Notes: generated from the sequence alone by a model not told the origin. A stretch of DNA of 64,000 nt from Sphingobacteruim zhuxiongii (GCF_009557615.1 NZ_CP045652.1:2542001-2606000), one strand, 5' to 3'; counted from the stretch's first letter, positions 18,750 through 28,977 are shown. Made by a program: numbers and translations.

Positions 18750-18755
18750 GGTTTC

Positions 18756-19784
18756 TTATTTAATTTTAACAGAAGGATTGGTAATTTGAATCGCTTCTCT
18801 ATTGTATTGATAGCTCTTCAACACGTTGAAATAATCGTAGGCTAGATTTTTATAACCTACCCCTTGGATTTTTACGCCATTTTGAACCGACGCAGCCCAG
18901 CGAGCAGTCGCAATTGCTGATCTAGAACCATCGACGAAATATCCTAGCTTGGCCTCGTCTGCCTTATATGAGGTCATGCTGGCCAACACAATAAACTTAT
19001 CTGTCGGCACATTGGAGACCATCGCCGAGCGTAAAGCATAATTTAAAGCTCCTGCATCTGCAACGTTATCAGTTGGCAATACGATATAGTCAACTGCTTT
19101 CAAAATTTCCTTCTGAATCAAGAACTCTGGATTTCCCTTATAGAACAAGGCCTTATCACTATTTTTATCAAGCCATGGCTTCACAAGACTGAAGAACAGA
19201 TTCTCTTCGGCTTCCACCTGCAATCGCTCCTGCTCATTTAAATGTAAAAGCTCCTTCCCTTGATATGATACGATAATCCCCTGATAAGGTGTTTTATCCG
19301 TATCGCTGAAAATACCGCCGATACTATCTTTTACAAAAGTGTCAAAGACTAAGTTTGCATCTTCCTTCTTCAAAAAGGCTGTCTTAATGCTGTTAAAGTC
19401 TATCTCAAAAATTACTTTCGTCTGCTTCTTCTCCAACAAGTCCTTCATCTCCGCAAGCTCTCTATCAACTAATGCCGTTGGATATTCCAATACTAAATAA
19501 TCAAGACTATCTGGGACTTTAGCGATATGATCTCCTTGACTAGCAGGGTTCTTTTTCGCGTTGTTAAACCAACCCATATTGATCTTATGTGGATTCTTTT
19601 TATACGCCCGTAGGTCTTCTAAATAGGCTGCGTAGAGTGCTGGATTTTGCTGTTCAACACTTGGATTAGAAATCTCCAAAGGTTCCGTCTCTGTCCAGTC
19701 TTTGCAAGCTATTAGCTGCGACACCATCACACCAAGTAACAGGATGATGCTGTAGTTCTGTATCTTACTTTTCATAACTTTCAT
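18756..19784 (-). CDS. GH18-like surface glycan-binding lipoprotein without catalytic acids
   Basis: A 342-residue lipoprotein (lipobox LIACK, Cys27) with a GH18-like TIM-barrel pattern: INMGWFNN, then LDYLVLEYP, then QGIIVSYQG. At the position of the GH18 catalytic motif the acids are lost, with Q168, S173 and Q175 where Asp, Asp and Glu should be. It is therefore probably a glycan-binding protein rather than an enzyme, like the GH18-fold binding proteins known in Bacteroides N-glycan loci. It follows SusD by 10 bases and precedes the LamG protein by six. A better ATG may be at residue 4 (MKSKIQN), nine bases downstream. Confidence 0.78.
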   Translation of the reverse strand: MKVMKSKIQNYSIILLLGVMVSQLIACKDWTETEPLEISNPSVEQQNPALYAAYLEDLRAYKKNPHKINMGWFNNAKKNPASQGDHIAKVPDSLDYLVLEYPTALVDRELAEMKDLLEKKQTKVIFEIDFNSIKTAFLKKEDANLVFDTFVKDSIGGIFSDTDKTPYQGIIVSYQGKELLHLNEQERLQVEAEENLFFSLVKPWLDKNSDKALFYKGNPEFLIQKEILKAVDYIVLPTDNVADAGALNYALRSAMVSNVPTDKFIVLASMTSYKADEAKLGYFVDGSRSAIATARWAASVQNGVKIQGVGYKNLAYDYFNVLKSYQYNREAIQITNPSVKIK

Positions 19785-19794
19785 AATTCAGCTG

Positions 19795-21360
19795 TTATTT
19801 TTTTACCCACCATAAGTCGGTACCCATATTATCTGCCCCTTTCAACAAGTTGGTTACCGCCTCATTCACATTCTTCCCATTTTCGGTATACTCTTCTTGT
19901 GGATACGGTAGGCGTCTGGCCTTTCGCTTACTATCAACACGACCAGCGCTGTTGTTCACCATTACTTCCATCAGCTTAGGAAAACCTGTTCGACGGTATT
20001 CTGACCATGCTTCAATTCCAAGTGGGAAATTCGCAATCCATTTTTGTGTTATAATACGTTCTAGTTTTTGTGAAGCACTTGCTGTTTCTTGCCATTTAAT
20101 TGTGATAGCACTAGGTACCCCTGCATAAGAAAATGCGCCATTAGGATCAATATAAGCTGCTGGCTTATTGCTACTGTTTAGTAAGTAATCGTCCGCTCCA
20201 GTTACATTCCATTGTTCAAATGATAAACGTATGCCCTGATTGTATAAGGACTCTGCAGTCCCACCTGCCATATTCCATCCTTTTAGGGCGCCTTCGGCAG
20301 CTAGAAACGATACTTCAGCAGCATTGAACCAAAGCAGTTTATCCGTCTCCGTAACATTCATATTCGAATATTCCTTCGGTATATTCCCTGTTGGGATTTG
20401 AATTCCTGAGCGGAGTCCAACATAGCCGTTAGTTACCGAACCGCTAAACGCCGACATGGTAAAATATTTTGCTCTTCTTGGATCAGCATAGCCGTTCATA
20501 TAAGAAGTAATATCCGCGGAAACACGCGAGTCACCGTTATTGTATTCATACATGATGATACGAAACGGATTTCTGTTAATAGGTTTTACAAAAGCGTTAT
20601 CAGCATTCGAGCGTATCACACCAATTTCATGATTTATCGCTTCTTCCGCTTTCTGTTTTCCCTTTGCAGGATTGACATCGGAAATACGAATTGCCAAGCG
20701 TAGTTTTAATGAGTTAGCAAGTTTTATCCATTGGATCACATTTCCTCCGTAAACCATGTCGGCCTTACTCGAGAAGTTTTGTGTACGGCGCTCCGTAAGC
20801 ACTTTGATAGCTTCATCTAATTGGCTAAACATAACGTCATATACTTGCTCTTGAGAATCATAGGGAGCCTCTAAAGCACCGTTCTCACCGACTTTAGAGT
20901 ATGGGATTGGGCCGTAAATATCTGTCACACGAGAGGCTGCCATTGCCTTTACGATCTCAGCTACCGCATGTACAGATACATCTTGAGACACCTGCTTAAT
21001 AGTTTTTGTCTGCACAAAGAGTTTCGGCAATATATCGTTAAACGGTACACGCGACCAGCCATTCTCCGGGTTGTAGGTCGCAAAGTTTTTCCCATTGAAC
21101 CCATTGTTTGAATCAGCGAGATATCCGCCCATAGAGCCTCCTAATAAACACTCTATGAATTGATTGGCATTCACATCTAAAGGGATTACCCATGATTGTA
21201 AACCGATCATTGCCGAGGATAAGACATAAGCGTCTCGTTCTACTTCCTCAGGCGTTGCACCTGCAGGATCGGTATTGTATTCATCAAATTTTTTGGTGCA
21301 GGATTGAAAGGCTAACGTAGAGCACATAGCACCTAAAAATAATATCTTATGTAGTTTCAT
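19795..21360 (-). CDS. SusD/RagB-family nutrient-binding lipoprotein
   Basis: A surface lipoprotein of about 521 residues that caps the SusC transporter and binds the glycan. I chose the ATG at 21360 (MKLHKILFLGAM), because it gives a proper signal peptide with lipobox (AFQSC), whereas the ATG at 21426 adds a charged extension. It has features of the SusD_2 subgroup: CTKKFDEYNTDPAGAT after the lipobox, ATNPE-like and TPR-like helices in the middle (IIKWQETASASQKLERIITQKWIANFPLGIEAWSEYRRTGFP). It lies directly after SusC on the same strand and is in one operon with it. Confidence 0.92.
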   Translation of the reverse strand: MKLHKILFLGAMCSTLAFQSCTKKFDEYNTDPAGATPEEVERDAYVLSSAMIGLQSWVIPLDVNANQFIECLLGGSMGGYLADSNNGFNGKNFATYNPENGWSRVPFNDILPKLFVQTKTIKQVSQDVSVHAVAEIVKAMAASRVTDIYGPIPYSKVGENGALEAPYDSQEQVYDVMFSQLDEAIKVLTERRTQNFSSKADMVYGGNVIQWIKLANSLKLRLAIRISDVNPAKGKQKAEEAINHEIGVIRSNADNAFVKPINRNPFRIIMYEYNNGDSRVSADITSYMNGYADPRRAKYFTMSAFSGSVTNGYVGLRSGIQIPTGNIPKEYSNMNVTETDKLLWFNAAEVSFLAAEGALKGWNMAGGTAESLYNQGIRLSFEQWNVTGADDYLLNSSNKPAAYIDPNGAFSYAGVPSAITIKWQETASASQKLERIITQKWIANFPLGIEAWSEYRRTGFPKLMEVMVNNSAGRVDSKRKARRLPYPQEEYTENGKNVNEAVTNLLKGADNMGTDLWWVKK

Positions 21361-21440
21361 ATATTTACAATTTTTATCAGAATTAGATTTATTCCATCGA
21401 TCCTTTATCGTCGGAATCATCTTCAACTAAATACTAATAC

Positions 21441-24400
21441 TTAAAACCTTAGGCGAACATTAAAACCTAGATTACGCGTACTCGGAGTCATAAAATAATC
21501 GATCCCCTGATAGTAGTTTCCTGTACTCGCTGTGTTTTCTGGATCAAATGGTGCTTTGTTGTAAATCATCCATAAATTCCGACCGACTAAGTTTAAACTT
21601 AAAGCTGCTTTGTCGCCAAAGAATGATTTAGGGAAGGTATAGCCTATAGTCGCTTCTTGAAGTCTCACGTTCGTCGCACTGTAAGTATAAAATTGTGGAA
21701 TCCCCGAATTGATAGCGACTACATTATAGTAAGACTCTGCATCGATTCGATCAGTTTCATTCACCATAAAACCACCATTGTCACGTGCAATTGCAGATGC
21801 TTCAGACACTCCATAATAGTCTAGAAAAGCTTGCGTTGCCGAATATACTACACCACCAAATCGCGCTGCAACAGTAAAATCGGCCATCCAATTCTTGTAT
21901 TGAAAGCTATTTCTCCATGCCATATTTGATTTCGGGAAAATACTACCTAAGTAGATATCGCCAACATTATTATTGCTAATTACTTTGCCATCAGCAGATA
22001 CATAAACTTGACCGTTATCGTCTCTTAGTAAATCGGAAAGTGAATATAGGTCACCTAATGTACCGCCTTCTTTCAGGATAAACTTCGCTTGAGAAAGACC
22101 ACCTACATCCAACCGGTTTTTATTGATGATAGCACCGGTTTCCGGATGTGCATAATCCCGAACAAGTTCTTTGATACTATTTCTATTTAGGGTGAAGGTA
22201 TAATTGGAATTCCATTGGAACTCATCCCATTTCTTTTCATAACCTAAACCAATTTCAATACCCTTATTGACAACTTTACCCGTTTGTACATACAAGCGAT
22301 TATAGCCTGATGACACCGACAGTTGTGGATTAAAGGTTTGATTAAAAGTTGTGGCATGATATACAGTCACATCAAGGTTAAATCCGTTTAAGAATTTTGC
22401 ATTCAACCCTACTTCCGCAGAATTAGTTCTTTCTGGTTTTAATTCGCTTATAGGGTAATTAGAAAGTGCCTTGTATTGTTGAGTTGCCACATCCCATTCG
22501 TAAACTGGGTTAGCAATAAATTCAGGAAAAGGGCGCCCAACAGAAGCATAAGAAGCTCTCAGTTTTAGGTATTGAAACGCATTTGATAAATCGAATGCTT
22601 CAGATAAAACGGCACTCGCACCTATGGACGGATAGAAGAAAGAGGATTGAGTGGATTTTGATCCAGCTAATTGTGATGGCCAGTCATTACGACCTGTCGC
22701 CGTAACAAAGTAGGTGTTTTTATAGCCTATCTCGACACTAGCGAATAAAGATTGTGTTTCCTGACTGCGGTCAATCATCGGCGTTTTCTTTCTATCGTCG
22801 ATCTGTGTAATATCGAATTTATTGGTTAAGCCATTTTCCATGATAGGACCACGAAGAGGAAGAGATCCTGTTTTTTCGTGAGATATTACTCCACCGACAT
22901 TTGCCTGTAAAGTAAAATCATTGAATGTTTTATTGATGTTTGCCATCACATCCCCATAATATTGACTTGATGACTGTTCATCTAGTCCAAAGAATCCGTT
23001 TCTTGAACCTTCAGTAATGGTTGTATTGGTACTGGCGTATAGCTTCTCCGTAAAACGTCCTGCTGTATTATCGAGACGACCTCTCGCGGCCAAGCTTAAC
23101 CAATCATTAATTTGGTAGCTAATATTCGCATTAATCATGTAGCGGTCTTTCTTTGTTTCTCGAAGATTTCGGTAGTTTATCCAATAAGGATTCTGTCCAA
23201 CGACTTCATTGAGTCCCTGAGGCCAATATTGTTCATTAATTTTCCGCGATACATTATAGCGCTCGTACATCCTGATGGCATCCCAGTCATCTCCTCTTGG
23301 AAATAGATAAGCGGTAGTCAACGGATTGGAATAGATCCCTTGATTCGTCATATTCAAATCACGTTGTTTAATATAATTCAATCCGGCATCTAATGTCAAT
23401 TTATCATTTAGAAATTTAGAGGTATTTCGGAAAGTAAAATTATAACGGTCATATTTGTTATTCGGAACAATTCCTGTCGCATTTACAGCACCTGCAGAAG
23501 CATAGGTTTGATTTTTCTCTGTACCGGTTGAAAATGATGCACCCTCAGAAGCGACTATCCCTGTTTTTAAATAATCACTAGAAGGAGAATAATGGTAGTT
23601 ATTTGCATCGGTAAGAGGATCGCCCCAACTTTTATCATTTACACCGGATGCTAGTCCAGACCCTGTGCCATATCTATTTTGGAATGATGGCATGACGAAG
23701 GCATTGTTAAACTGTGTATTTTGCGTTAAGGTCAATGATGTATTACCGGCAACACCCTTTTTTGTATTGACTAAAATAGCACCATTTGCTGCGGCATTAC
23801 CATATAAGGCAGCTGCAACAGCACCTGTTAATATGGACATCGACTCTATATCATCTGGATTTAAATCTGCAATACCCTCAGATGTTCCAGTAGATGCAAA
23901 TTCGGAGCCCTCTGTAGATTTCTTATTGTACATCGGGATACCATCAATCACGTAGAGTACATTGTTATCTTGTTCAATGGTTTTGGAACCGCGCATGACT
24001 ACTTTAGCAGCACCTCCCACTCCACCAGAGCTACTGTTGATTGTTGCGCCGACGATTTTTCCACTCAAGGAATTAATAAAGTTTGCATCGCGAACTTGGG
24101 TTAGATCATCCCCTTTTACTTGTTGTACATTGTAGCTCAACGCTTTTTGCGATCGCTTAATTCCTAGGGCTGTAACAACAACCTCATCAATTGCCGCATC
24201 GTCTTTCGTCATTCGGATTTGAATCGTAGCCGATAAATCTTCAATACGACGTTCCTGCGTACTGTAACCTACATATCGAATGGATAGGACGTCCCCTTAT
24301 TTGACGTCGTTGATTGTAAATTGGCCTTCTTCATTAGTCTTAGTCCCCTTGCTAGTGCCTTTGACAAGTACAGTCGCACCGGAGAAAGGTTTACCATCAT

Positions 24401-24791
24401 CATCTAACACTAAGCCCTTCACCGAAGTTTGCGCCGCTTTAGCTGACGTACTTGATGCCGTAGAAGATGCAGATGCTGGTAATGATGTAATCAGAATAGT
24501 CTTATCTTGTTGGTCATAGGATAAGTTTTGCCCTTTCAACAAGGCGCCAATGACTTTATGTAGGCTTGCATTCTTAAACTCCACTTGCAAAGAACGCTCA
24601 CCATTAAGCATTTGGTTAGAGTAAAGTACACTATACCCAGTTTGTTTTTTGATTTCCTTGATGAGATCGTTCGCCTTTATCCGTTGCTTTCGCAATGTGA
24701 TATTTCCCTGACCTGCAGCTGATATGGAAATCTGAAGCATAAGCATAGAAATGCCTACAGTTCGTATCATACTAAATGATTTAAACCACAT
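21441..24791 (-). pseudogene. SusC/RagA TonB-dependent transporter, interrupted by an in-frame TAA
   Basis: The two halves read in the same frame and together give a normal SusC of about 1116 codons. The first 164 residues have a signal peptide, an STN domain (about 30-95, used for sigma-factor signalling) and most of a carboxypeptidase-like beta domain. TAA at 24297-24299 then replaces one codon between FTINDVK and GDVLSIRYVGY. After it come a TonB-box region (EVVVTALGIKR), plug and barrel, ending NLGFNVRLRF. The function would be import of a glycan with SusD. The gene may be a recent pseudogene, may be read through, or may carry a sequence error. A separate restart at 24212 (MTKDD) would lack a signal peptide and could not reach the outer membrane. 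Confidence 0.85.
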
Positions 24792-24860
24792 AATTCTACT
24801 TTTAGTTTGTAATTGTTTGTATTCGTTTATAATGTCCTGGAGGACTATCTTGGTTATTTT

Positions 24861-25967
24861 TTATCGAATATTAATCTGCCTACCCGTTACATCAAATTTC
24901 ACTTTCGACGTTAGTTTTAATAAATTCAATACATCATCGACTTTCGAATAACGGGAGATCTCTCCGTTAAACAAAATACCCTTCGCTTCTGTATTTGCAA
25001 ATGTGTAATCAATATTGTACCATCTAGAAACGCGCTCCATAATCGATTCTAGGCTCTCATTTCTAAAGATAAACTTGTTGTTAATCCAATCTATATAATC
25101 CTCGACATCAACCTCTTTTACGAGTAACAGATGATTTCCGACTTGCGCTTGTTGACCGGGGCGTAATTTCTGCTTCTGATTTATCAATACCGAACCTTCT
25201 AATAAAGTTGTTTGGCTTTGTGTTGGCTGATAACTGTTCACATTGAAGACTGTACCGAGAACTTTAATTTCTTGATGTTGAGATTTCACAATAAAAGGAC
25301 GCTTCGGATTTTTGGCAACTTTAAAATAGCCCTCTCCAGTAAGTTCCACGACCCTCTGATCTTGATGATGCATATTTACCGCGAATTTTAAGGATGATGC
25401 AGCATTTAAAGTTACTTGTGATCCATCTGGAAGGATTACTTCGTACTGACCACCACGTGGCGTCGAGATGCTATTAAATCCATTTCCTGCAGCTTGATCG
25501 GGATCGATTTGATAGCGCAGCAGACCGTCCGCTGTTTTCGTAATGGAAACACCTTGATCCTCCGTCCTATTGCTCGCCTTATCTGACAATGCAATTTGAC
25601 GTCCATCACTTAACGTTAAAACTGCCTTATTTTCTCCTGGAAGGATTTCGTTAGATGGAACTTCAACGATTTGATTCGTTTCGCTTGGCCGCTGCGAAAA
25701 CATATAGTATCCTAAACTACAACAGATGAGTATAGCTGCTGCAGCAACCCAACGCTTATAAGAACGCTTGAGCGGAACAATCGATGAGGCACGTCCTGTG
25801 TTCAACTCAATTTGTTGCCACATTCTGATTTTAGCATCTTCGTTGAGCTCTTGTTTATCTTGAATTGACTGCTGATCAAACCACAGCTCAAGCATTTGCC
25901 GCTCTTCAAGAGTACAGGTACCTTTTTCGAATTTATCGAGTAATTGTTGTAGTTTATCTTTGGTCAT
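24861..25967 (-). CDS. FecR-type anti-sigma factor
   Basis: A 368-residue inner-membrane protein. The cytoplasmic N-terminal about 70 residues bind the sigma factor (CTLEERQMLELWFDQQ). One transmembrane helix follows (WVAAAAILICCSLGYYM, about 69-85). The periplasmic FecR domain comes next (STPRGGQYEVILPDGSQVTLNA, then GEGYFKVAKNPKRPFIV), and a C-terminal DUF4974 domain resembles STN (IFRNESLESIMERVSRWYNID). It would receive the signal from the SusC STN domain and release or activate the ECF sigma factor. It lies between the sigma gene and SusC. Confidence 0.93.
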   Translation of the reverse strand: MTKDKLQQLLDKFEKGTCTLEERQMLELWFDQQSIQDKQELNEDAKIRMWQQIELNTGRASSIVPLKRSYKRWVAAAAILICCSLGYYMFSQRPSETNQIVEVPSNEILPGENKAVLTLSDGRQIALSDKASNRTEDQGVSITKTADGLLRYQIDPDQAAGNGFNSISTPRGGQYEVILPDGSQVTLNAASSLKFAVNMHHQDQRVVELTGEGYFKVAKNPKRPFIVKSQHQEIKVLGTVFNVNSYQPTQSQTTLLEGSVLINQKQKLRPGQQAQVGNHLLLVKEVDVEDYIDWINNKFIFRNESLESIMERVSRWYNIDYTFANTEAKGILFNGEISRYSKVDDVLNLLKLTSKVKFDVTGRQINIR

Positions 25968-26039
25968 AATCGATTATTATACTGGCTAATCATATACATG
26001 TTGCACAAGTATTGCTTAGGGGGTATAAAAAAAAATCAA

Positions 26040-26657
26040 TTATTTTTTTTCGAATAGAATTGCTGCTAGAAGAAGGCCTTCAAGAGTTCTAGGACCCAGT
26101 TTATAGCGAAAAACTTTTAATACATTTTGCACTTGCTTACGCACTGTTGCCTCTGATATTTCAAGCTTTTGCGCAATTTCCTTGTAAGTAAGGAAGTCAT
26201 TTCTGCTCATTCGAAAGATCTCTTGCGCTCGGGGAGGCATTTTACTGAGTTCTTTGTCAAGGAAACTTTGCAGTTCTTTTTCTTGAATAGTACCGAGAAT
26301 TGGATCAAAAAATGGCGTAACAAAGTTGATGATATTCTCCATATACTGATCTTGGTACTTTTTCTTTCGAAGCTGATAAAGCGATTGCTTTCGAACGGCC
26401 ATATAAAGCCAAGCTCCTAAATTATCAATCGCCAAGTCTTCTCGGCGAATCCACAAGGAAGAAAATACCTCTTGAATCACATCTTCCCGATCTATCGCAT
26501 CGAGTTGAATTTTTTGAGAATAAGAATGAAGTTTATCAATAAAGCGGTTGTAAATCTCTGTGAATGCCGCATAGTCTCCCGATTGAATTCCTAATAGCAA
26601 TTCATGCTCCGTCCAACTAGAATATTTCGCAGGGATATTCTTCATCATTAAGTTCAA
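26040..26657 (-). CDS. ECF RNA polymerase sigma factor
   Basis: A 205-residue sigma-70 family protein of extracytoplasmic type. Region 2 covers about 30-95 (AAFTEIYNRFIDKLHSYSQK and DREDVIQEVFSSLWIRRE). Region 4 covers about 130-190 with the helix-turn-helix LTYKEIAQKLEISEATVRKQV. It starts the PUL control unit, directs transcription of the SusC operon and is held by the FecR-type protein downstream. An ATG at 26645 (MKNIPAKYSS) is an equally good start. A TATCTTTG promoter element lies upstream. Confidence 0.92.
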   Translation of the reverse strand: MNLMMKNIPAKYSSWTEHELLLGIQSGDYAAFTEIYNRFIDKLHSYSQKIQLDAIDREDVIQEVFSSLWIRREDLAIDNLGAWLYMAVRKQSLYQLRKKKYQDQYMENIINFVTPFFDPILGTIQEKELQSFLDKELSKMPPRAQEIFRMSRNDFLTYKEIAQKLEISEATVRKQVQNVLKVFRYKLGPRTLEGLLLAAILFEKK

Positions 26658-26681
26658 TTGGGAAATCTATATAGATTTAAT

Positions 26682-26689
26682 CAAAGATA
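26682..26689 (-). promoter_or_regulatory. -7 promoter element for the ECF sigma gene
   Basis: The minus strand reads TATCTTTG, an exact TAnnTTTG match, 25 bases before the start codon at 26657. This suggests housekeeping transcription of the sigma/anti-sigma pair. Confidence 0.5.
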
Positions 26690-27180
26690 TAGATATTTTT
26701 ATTTAAATGTAAAGGGATTAATATAAGATCGTTCCTCAACATGTTTTATATGATCTCAGGATTGCGTCCATATTGCTTCCTAGTTGTTATTGCTTAGCGA
26801 TGCATAATCAACATGAACAACGTGCCCCTGTCGCTTATAGACTGAAAAAAAAGTAGGTAGAACGATGTTCATTTGTTGTTAAATATGTACTGTGTTTGAA
26901 CATCAATCCTATGCGCGATGAGGATACGTATTTTTTCTTGCTGTCGAATATTGACGACAGAAAACAGGTCAATTATGATATATTTTAACTGAATAAAACA
27001 GTCCAAATACCACTTCAAAAAGCTTAAAAAGTCCTCATAATTAACATGAAGACCTTTCTTTGAAGTGAAAACTAATTCAATAAATGGTAAAATTTATTTT
27101 ACAAAACTATTTAAATACTAGACTGTTAATTATGGAAAGTGGGCTAGTGACAATGTGTAGTATTTCCATAAAAGTTAGTA
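26690..27180. other. Gene-poor, structured intergenic region
   Basis: I see no convincing protein gene. Several plus-strand inverted repeats occur: GATGTTCA/TGAACATC (26864-26904), CTGTCG/CGACAG (about 26940-26960), and a nested hairpin with outer arms CACTTCAAA/TTTGAAGTG (27011-27067). A terminator with a T-run follows at 27181. The region may hold a small RNA. Confidence 0.35.
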
Positions 27181-27208
27181 AGATGTCCCTTAGGGGACAT
27201 CTTTTTTT
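27181..27208 (+). terminator. Intrinsic terminator with plus-strand T-run
   Basis: The arms AGATGTCCC and GGGACATCT pair around TTAG and are followed by seven T residues. The T-run is on the plus strand, although the only adjacent gene (27207-27740) is on the minus strand. It may work in both directions or end an unseen plus-strand transcript. Confidence 0.7.
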
Positions 27209-27740
27209 ATGCACTGAGGATTTTTTCATAGGCTTTTCTTGCCGCACCACGAAAGAATACTTCACCACAATATTGGTAGCCGAGTTTATCAAAGACACGT
27301 AGCATGCCTACATTATCAAAGTTGGTATCAACGCGAATACTGTGGTATCCAGATTCGACACATATGGGCTCAACAGCATGCATAATCCAAGTGGCAATTC
27401 CCTTCGTATAAGGCTCCTGATTAACTGCAAGTCGATGAATACAGGCATAGGGTTGATCACTTATCCAATTGCCTTCAATCTCCTCATACGCGGGTTCGAT
27501 AGCAAATATTAATGCAACATATGCGAGAATACGATCTTCTTGATCTAAACAGATGTAGCCATAACCATTGGAAATATCATTCGCAATAACGGATGGGTTA
27601 GGGTATCCATCCTGCCATTGACTACTACCTTCTTCCTTGCGCTTCTGAATTGCTTGTTGAATGATGGTCCAGATACCGTCGAGGTCTTTGATTTCTGCTT
27701 TTCTTAATTTTCGTACGTCTGTCATTCCAGTAGATTGCAT
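27207..27740 (-). CDS. GNAT-family N-acetyltransferase
   Basis: A 177-residue acetyltransferase. The N-terminal strand RKAEIKDLDGIWTIIQQAI, the central beta strand YACIHRLAVNQ, the cofactor-loop segment KGIATWIMHAVE and the C-terminal LRVFDKLGYQYCGEVFF fit the GNAT fold. The central R/Q of the usual loop motif is not clearly present. An ATG at residue 6 (MTDVRKLRK) is an alternative start. A TACATTTG promoter element lies on the minus strand at 27772-27779, about 32 bases upstream. The substrate is unknown. Confidence 0.85.
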   Translation of the reverse strand: MQSTGMTDVRKLRKAEIKDLDGIWTIIQQAIQKRKEEGSSQWQDGYPNPSVIANDISNGYGYICLDQEDRILAYVALIFAIEPAYEEIEGNWISDQPYACIHRLAVNQEPYTKGIATWIMHAVEPICVESGYHSIRVDTNFDNVGMLRVFDKLGYQYCGEVFFRGAARKAYEKILSA

Positions 27741-27771
27741 GTCTTTCTTTTTGCGTAAAAATAGAATAGAA

Positions 27772-27779
27772 CAAATGTA
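27772..27779 (-). promoter_or_regulatory. -7 promoter element for the acetyltransferase
   Basis: The minus strand reads TACATTTG, an exact match to TAnnTTTG, 32 bases before the start at 27740. Confidence 0.45.
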
Positions 27780-27802
27780 ATAAACAGAATACTTAAAAGG
27801 AA

Positions 27803-27828
27803 AAATCCCCGATTCACATCGAGGATTT
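27803..27828 (-). terminator. Terminator of the ThuA/MFS/epimerase cluster
   Basis: The arms AAATCC-C-CGAT and ATCG-A-GGATTT have one mismatch, with TTTTT on the minus-strand 3' side. It lies about 60 bases past the ThuA-like gene stop. A second hairpin (GTAGGGTT/AACCCTAC) lies between them. Confidence 0.75.
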
Positions 27829-27888
27829 ATCTTGTAGGGTTAACCGAACCCTACGGAACCAATTGAATTAATAAAAACGAATAAAATC

Positions 27889-28938
27889 TTATTGATAATC
27901 CTTTGGATACTTCCCTTTTTCATAGGTTCCGAAGCCAAACATATGGGCTTCGAAATGACCAACAGGACTTACATTATAGTCTTCTTTAATCGCATTTTCG
28001 AGTCCAACTAAGGAATACGCTGCATTCACCACTAAGCGTCTTAAATCGGCGCTTTTTAAATCAATTGATGAACCCATTGTGGTCGCAAACACTTGTCCTT
28101 GCTTACCACCTGGCAGTTGATAGCTCTTTGTCCATGCAACAGGCATAATCGTCTTATGCCAATTTACAGGACTCTCCGCTGTCATGCCAGCAGTTGGCTG
28201 TCCAAATACTAAAACTTTAGCAGTTGCTAAATTATTTCGGATACCATAAACATCTGAGGGTACCCAAATATCTTTAACACCCAGTAAAATCGGATTCTTC
28301 CCTTCTACTTCTAAGCCATTGATCAATCCTCGGGTTCCCTCTTTTCCATGATCGCCATGGTGATTTACCCAAGTCTCTCCAAGTACCAATCCGCCAAAGC
28401 CTCCCTTCCATTCAGCACTTTTTTCACTGAAACCATAATGCTTGTATGGGCTTTTAGAGTCTTTATTAAAATTAAATGCATGGGTTGCCGTACGCAATCC
28501 GATCACCGGTTTTCCAGACTTCAAATACAAATCAATATGCTTCATTTGCGCATCCGGCAACTCTCTAAATCGCGTTGCAATGATCAATAGGTCGGCATCC
28601 TTTAAATTCTCTAAGCCCGGAATATTGTTCTGATGTTCTGGATTAATCTGCTTGGTCTTTGGATCAATAGCAAATAATACGAATGTTTCAAAACCATGAT
28701 GAGTGGTTAAAATCTTCGCAAGCATAGGCATGCTTTCTTCGGATCTATATTCCTCATCACCTGAAACAAGCACAACTTTCTTGCCTTTAGCAGTCCCTGC
28801 ATTGGGTTTAAAATGTAGCAAATCTTTCTGTTGAGCGCATGCGGCATTAATCCCGATTGCCAGGATAAGCAACAGAAATGCAGTCATTTTTTTAGTCAAG
28901 GAACTCAAATTTAAGAGCTGTTTGTGCGTTCGTATCAT
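27889..28938 (-). CDS. Exported ThuA domain-containing protein
   Basis: A 349-residue protein with a signal peptide (LLLILAIGINAACAQQ) and a ThuA domain, a glutamine-amidotransferase-like fold. Seen are VVLVSGDEEYRSEESMPMLAKIL, the strand LKDADLLIIATRFRELPD, and the GLRTATHAFNF and NHHGDHGKEG segments. ThuA proteins occur in sugar-utilisation operons and are linked to keto-sugar metabolism of disaccharides, but the reaction is poorly defined. It is the last gene of a cluster with an MFS transporter, a sugar epimerase-like protein and a large cytochrome-c-containing lipoprotein. This suggests oxidative processing of a sugar or cyclitol. Confidence 0.88.
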   Translation of the reverse strand: MIRTHKQLLNLSSLTKKMTAFLLLILAIGINAACAQQKDLLHFKPNAGTAKGKKVVLVSGDEEYRSEESMPMLAKILTTHHGFETFVLFAIDPKTKQINPEHQNNIPGLENLKDADLLIIATRFRELPDAQMKHIDLYLKSGKPVIGLRTATHAFNFNKDSKSPYKHYGFSEKSAEWKGGFGGLVLGETWVNHHGDHGKEGTRGLINGLEVEGKNPILLGVKDIWVPSDVYGIRNNLATAKVLVFGQPTAGMTAESPVNWHKTIMPVAWTKSYQLPGGKQGQVFATTMGSSIDLKSADLRRLVVNAAYSLVGLENAIKEDYNVSPVGHFEAHMFGFGTYEKGKYPKDYQ

Positions 28939-28977
28939 ATGTATATTGTCAATCGTCTTTGTTTAATTAATATTAAT

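Noticed and set aside
24297..24791. Separate small STN-domain protein
   Set aside because: It continues in the same frame into SusC after one stop codon, and the carboxypeptidase-like domain is cut in the middle; it is the SusC N-terminus.
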